A stretch of DNA of 63,189 bases from positions 1-63,189 of the forward strand of contig JAABTQ010000016.1 of NCBI GenBank assembly GCA_011389745.1, read 5' to 3'. Both the position numbers and the translations under genes were made by a program. The notes below the pieces were generated by a model. That model saw only the letters and a list, made by a program, of their open reading frames with translations. It did no database searches and was not told where the DNA came from. Origin of the DNA: Desulfobacteraceae bacterium. GTDB lineage: Bacteria > Desulfobacterota > Desulfobacteria > Desulfobacterales > SKZT01. The stretch's first letter is position 1, and every line of letters starts with the position of its first letter. Below are positions 60,074 through 63,189 of this stretch, piece by piece.

Positions 60074-61300
60074 TTAGTCATGACCCAATAGTATAATATC
60101 TTCTTTAAATTTTCCAAACTGTTCCAGACCATTTTGGGTCACCAAATGGGTGTTTTCGATACCCACGACACCTTTGCCGGGATAAATCAGCTTGGGCTCA
60201 AGTGCCAAAGTCATTCCTTCCGCCAACATCATTTGCTGTCCTTTGGCGAGAAAAGGATATTCATCTAATTCCAGACCAACACCATGACCAATAAATCTGA
60301 TTCGTCGGTTTCCTGAACCCATAAAATATTTTTCAACCTTATGTTCTCTCACAAAATCAACAGCCAGGTCATATATCTCTGCTCCGGTAACACCCGGCAA
60401 AGCAATCTTTTTGATATATTCCTGAAGCTCCAGCATAATATGATGGGCATGATGCAACTGAGACGGAATCGATCCCATACAAAATATTCTGGTTTGGTCG
60501 GAAATATAACCATCATGGACAAACGCGTAGTCAACAAGAACAGGTTCATTAGGTACAATGGTTTTAAAGCCCGCACTCTGAGCAATGGCGGGACTTACTC
60601 CGGTACCACCGGTGGGTGAAGCCAAAAAACTGGGGACCGCCGCCGATGGACCTGCCATAATATGCCCATAAAAAAGCTCTCCACCCCACATACGCATCCG
60701 CACAATTCCCTGATGACCGCGTTTTCGGGCTTCCGCCTCAATTTTTCCCGCAAACTCCACCTCAGTTATACCTGTCTTCAGATAACCATTTACCAATTCG
60801 AATACTTCATCGGCAAGGTGTGCGGCTCTTTTTATTTTATCGATTTCATATAAAGATTTCACTGCTCTGATACTGCGAACCCATGGGGAAACATCCAAAA
60901 ACTGAGTATCCTTGAAAAGCTTTTGGTACCCAAAAAAAAGATTTACCGGAATAACATCCAACTCCATTCCCAGTTTTTTCGGAAAATCGTACCCGTTTTC
61001 TTTTAACAAAGAAGGAATATCTTTGGAGCTTTTTAGAAAAATCACACGATCTAAAGGGCTTTCGGACTTGGCTCGATCAAGATCTTTTGTGGCCATTAAT
61101 ATCGGTTCACCCTCTGACGGAACAAATAAATGTGCCTGCTGAATCGTTCCGGTAAAATAAAAAAGATCAACATTCTGAATAATCAGCGAAGCCTCAATAC
61201 CATTTTCCCTCATTTTATTTTGAAAATTTTTTATTCGGTTATCGATTTCAGATTTTGGGGTTGTTTCGCTACTAAAAGTTTCCATTTGGGTGTTATCCAT
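60074..61300 (-). CDS. M24-family metallopeptidase (Xaa-Pro aminopeptidase-like)
   Basis: About 408 aa. Creatinase-like N-terminal domain ('RIKNFQNKMRENGIEASLIIQNVDLFYFTGTIQQAHLFVP') and a pita-bread catalytic domain with the five metal ligands: two Asp in 'VLVDYAFVHDGYISDQTRIF', His in 'GHGVGLELDEYPF', and Glu in 'ALEPKLIYPGKGVVGIENTH' (two). Likely an aminopeptidase P or proline dipeptidase. The frame opens to an ATG at 61336, but that codon lies inside the terminator hairpin of the upstream gene, so the Met at 61300 (or 61285) is preferred; the RBS is weak for either. Confidence 0.88.
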   Translation of the reverse strand: MDNTQMETFSSETTPKSEIDNRIKNFQNKMRENGIEASLIIQNVDLFYFTGTIQQAHLFVPSEGEPILMATKDLDRAKSESPLDRVIFLKSSKDIPSLLKENGYDFPKKLGMELDVIPVNLFFGYQKLFKDTQFLDVSPWVRSIRAVKSLYEIDKIKRAAHLADEVFELVNGYLKTGITEVEFAGKIEAEARKRGHQGIVRMRMWGGELFYGHIMAGPSAAVPSFLASPTGGTGVSPAIAQSAGFKTIVPNEPVLVDYAFVHDGYISDQTRIFCMGSIPSQLHHAHHIMLELQEYIKKIALPGVTGAEIYDLAVDFVREHKVEKYFMGSGNRRIRFIGHGVGLELDEYPFLAKGQQMMLAEGMTLALEPKLIYPGKGVVGIENTHLVTQNGLEQFGKFKEDIILLGHD

Positions 61301-61303
61301 TTT

Positions 61304-61348
61304 AAAATAAAAAAAGGCAGAGAAATATCCAAGCATTCCCCTGCCTTT
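61304..61348 (-). terminator. Rho-independent terminator of the repeat-rich membrane protein gene
   Basis: On the minus strand AAAGGCAG (61348-61341) pairs with CTGCCTTT (61320-61313), loop about 20 nt, followed by TTTTATTTT. It separates the upstream gene from the M24 peptidase gene and argues against the long peptidase start. Confidence 0.75.
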
Positions 61349-61364
61349 AAGAGATTAAAGTAAA

Positions 61365-63189
61365 TTAATTCTGGGTGTTTTGATTTTTATCGGCTTCTTC
61401 ATCACCCACAGCTTCTTCTTCAAGGATCTCTTGTTCTGTGGCATTCTCCTGCTGGGCAGCGTCAGTTTCCTCATCCTGAACTTCAGGTGCATGAACTTCA
61501 GGTGCATGAAGTTCAGATGCCTGAGCTTCGGTAGCCAGCAACTGGTCCCTGTATTCCTTGAGATATTCGATCCTGCTTTGAATCATGCTTTTCTGCTGAT
61601 CATCCATATCTATCTTTAAAACATCCGAAAGAATACCGATAGCTATGGCTACATCCTTTGGGGTCCCTTTGCTTGCAGCAATATTGGCTCTATACTGCGA
61701 TAAATGTTTTTCCATGGAATTTAACCGGTATTTAACTAATTCACGGTCATTCTTTGTTAATGCAAATGAGAGTGCTTTGTCCAGGGTCTCCTTGATTGCT
61801 TTTAAATCGGGAATACCCTTAACGTATAAGAGGCCTTCCGCCTGGTCTACGAAATAGGTAAAAGCCAGTGGCATAACTTCCTCGGCTTTGTAAACGTCTT
61901 TGATATATTCAGGAGGAGTAACGCCGATAAGCCTGGCCAATACCTCCTCTCCCATTGGTGCAAATCTTCCCTGCCAGATTTCAATTCCATCTTCAACAGG
62001 CTTGATATAATATTTATTCATATTATTGAAACTATACCCAATAATAAGCAAAAGAATCAGAATAACTCCGGCCGCAACAAATTTTATCATTTTATCCATT
62101 GGATCGGAAACCTCCGTGTCGGTTGGTGGGGGTTCATCATATGAGACTGTAACCTTGGGGCTTTTATCTTCATCTTCGATTTTATCCGGCTCGCTCTTTT
62201 CCGAGTCGGAAGTAATCTGTTCCGTTTTTGTTTCTGCAGTCAATTCCTCTTTTTCCGATATCATTTCCGGTACGATTGTCTCAGACTCTTTTTCTTCTAT
62301 TGTCGAAGTTATCGGTTGAGCAGGCGCAGGCGGAATTTCAAATTGACGGAAAAGAAGCGCTTTGATACGGGCGGCCTCTTCCGGATCATCCGTTGAAATC
62401 AAAGGAGGTGCGGTAAAGTTTTCTACTTTTCTTTCCATTTTTTCAATCAATACGGTCGCCGGCTGAAGTTCATGGAATTTCCTGGCCATGATTTCCTTAT
62501 AGTCCGCCTTTTTCACTACCTTTTCCTCAACAGGCGCTTCCACTTTCTTATCCTGTATTGGCTTGTGCTCTTCAGGCTTTTTAATTTCTTCAGGTTCTGG
62601 TTTCTTTTCAACCGGGGAGGTCAAATCAATCTTTTTAAAAAGAATTTTCTTCAGTCGTTCGGCTTCTTTCGTATCCGCGGTTGCTATCAATGGAGGAGCC
62701 GTATAGGCGTCTTTTTTCATAACAACCGATCTGTGGGGACTTTCGGCCAAAATTTCAGGCGATGGCGGCTGATAAAACTTCCTTGCCATAATCTCTTTGT
62801 AATCTGCCTTTTTGACCTTTTTTTCTTCCATGGGCTTTTCTGTCTTCTTATCATCCACCGGCTTTTCAGGTTCTACAACTTCCCGTCGCTTTTCAGGCGG
62901 GGAAGTCAGATCAATCTTTTTAAACAGCAGCTCCTTCAGCCGCATTGCTTCCTGATCATCAGTGGTGGTAATGATCGGCGGGGATGTGTAATTTCCTGGT
63001 GCGGCCTCTACCTTAAAAAGCTTTTCAGGTACTTCTCTGTCAAATTTTTTAAAAATAAGATCCTTTAAGGTGAGATTTTTATCGGAAGCTGTTTTCTTTA
63101 CAGGTGCCTTTTCCATTGCTTCGACTTTTTGGTTTGCTTCATCTTTTGAGACATCCGTCTTCTTAGCAACCTTCGATTTTTTATCCTCA
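61365..63189 (-). CDS. Repeat-containing single-pass membrane protein, 5' end beyond the window
   Basis: The frame is open from the stop at 61365 to the window edge. An ATG at 63116 would give 583 aa, but 24 further upstream codons are also open, so the gene is probably partial. The N-terminal ~255 residues hold three imperfect ~100-aa repeats with 'YTAPPLIATADTKEAERLKK' then 'ILFKKIDLTSP', and 'KKADYKEIMARKF' twice, separated by Lys/Glu/Pro linkers. An acidic linker, one membrane helix ('FVAAGVILILLLIIGYSF', about 350-367) and a ~190-aa extracytoplasmic helical domain follow, ending in a Glu-rich tail with 'LHAPEVHAPEV'. No family recognised. The arrangement suggests a scaffold binding the same partner several times in the cytoplasm. 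Confidence 0.75.
   Translation of the reverse strand, partial: EDKKSKVAKKTDVSKDEANQKVEAMEKAPVKKTASDKNLTLKDLIFKKFDREVPEKLFKVEAAPGNYTSPPIITTTDDQEAMRLKELLFKKIDLTSPPEKRREVVEPEKPVDDKKTEKPMEEKKVKKADYKEIMARKFYQPPSPEILAESPHRSVVMKKDAYTAPPLIATADTKEAERLKKILFKKIDLTSPVEKKPEPEEIKKPEEHKPIQDKKVEAPVEEKVVKKADYKEIMARKFHELQPATVLIEKMERKVENFTAPPLISTDDPEEAARIKALLFRQFEIPPAPAQPITSTIEEKESETIVPEMISEKEELTAETKTEQITSDSEKSEPDKIEDEDKSPKVTVSYDEPPPTDTEVSDPMDKMIKFVAAGVILILLLIIGYSFNNMNKYYIKPVEDGIEIWQGRFAPMGEEVLARLIGVTPPEYIKDVYKAEEVMPLAFTYFVDQAEGLLYVKGIPDLKAIKETLDKALSFALTKNDRELVKYRLNSMEKHLSQYRANIAASKGTPKDVAIAIGILSDVLKIDMDDQQKSMIQSRIEYLKEYRDQLLATEAQASELHAPEVHAPEVQDEETDAAQQENATEQEILEEEAVGDEEADKNQNTQN

Noticed and set aside
61301-61336. 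Upstream ATG of the M24 peptidase
   Set aside because: It falls within the terminator hairpin of the preceding gene, so a downstream Met is more likely.
62472-63068. 198-codon plus-strand ORF near the right edge
   Set aside because: Antisense shadow of the Lys/Glu-rich repeat protein, giving an artificial Phe/Leu-rich sequence.

Overview
The window looks like chromosomal DNA of a Gram-negative bacterium. It encodes Omp85/TamB and OmpA-type envelope proteins, a lipoprotein with a clear lipobox and a prepilin peptidase. Gene style (DUF3786, DUF1566, a MoaD-like sulfur carrier, many RCK-regulated cation transporters), moderate GC and abundant REP-like intergenic repeats suggest Desulfobacterota, probably the Desulfobacterales. 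This is inference; no rRNA or marker operon is present to settle it. There is no rRNA, intact transposase, prophage or CRISPR array. Two tRNA-Ser genes lie at 36969-37165.

Layout. 458-4745 (-): ABC exporter operon (ATPase, FtsX-type permease, HlyD adaptor). 5124-8556: a small RtcA-like remnant, an RhlE-type RNA helicase with a structured leader, and an SLC13 carrier with RCK_C domains. 8988-9941: Tim44-domain membrane protein, followed by repeat-rich DNA including a 7-copy 31-bp tandem array. 10563-16321: cation homeostasis cluster (KefB/C-like antiporter, KhtU-like antiporter with KhtT-like regulator, MgtE). 16438-18065: an Ala-rich leader ORF, a three-hairpin attenuator-like region and an AlaA-like aminotransferase. 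19277-32349: long plus-strand run with valS, nadC, a rhomboid protease with a DnaJ-like C-terminal domain, two conserved hypotheticals, TamB and a multi-POTRA Omp85 protein. 33616-41584: VWA-OmpA lipoprotein, tRNAs, a MoaD-like protein, YceH, EttA and an RRM protein. 41765-51053: HrpA, a frameshifted cold-shock gene and a GrpE-like/truncated Hsp70/J-like membrane protein operon. 51085-63189: cobalamin adenosyltransferase, MoaA, PilD, Lon, TsaB, citrate synthase, an M24 peptidase and an open-ended repeat-rich membrane protein.

The most interesting signals are regulatory RNA leaders. (1) A 35-aa leader ORF with seven consecutive Ala codons precedes mutually exclusive hairpins ending in an intrinsic terminator, directly upstream of an AlaA-like aminotransferase. 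This has the architecture of a His/Trp-type attenuator but appears tuned to alanine. (2) A 37-aa ORF beginning Met-Asp-Glu-Asp-Gly-Gly-Ser-Pro precedes a nested stem and a possible Shine-Dalgarno-sequestering helix upstream of mgtE, reminiscent of mgtL-type magnesium sensing. (3) Terminator-like hairpins sit inside the promoter-to-start leaders of the RNA helicase and the cold-shock gene. Among proteins, the GrpE-like/lidless Hsp70/degenerate-J-DUF1566 operon looks like a dedicated, poorly described membrane-linked chaperone module.

Limits: everything here was read by eye. Family calls come from motif recognition, RNA structures were not computed, and conservation could not be tested.
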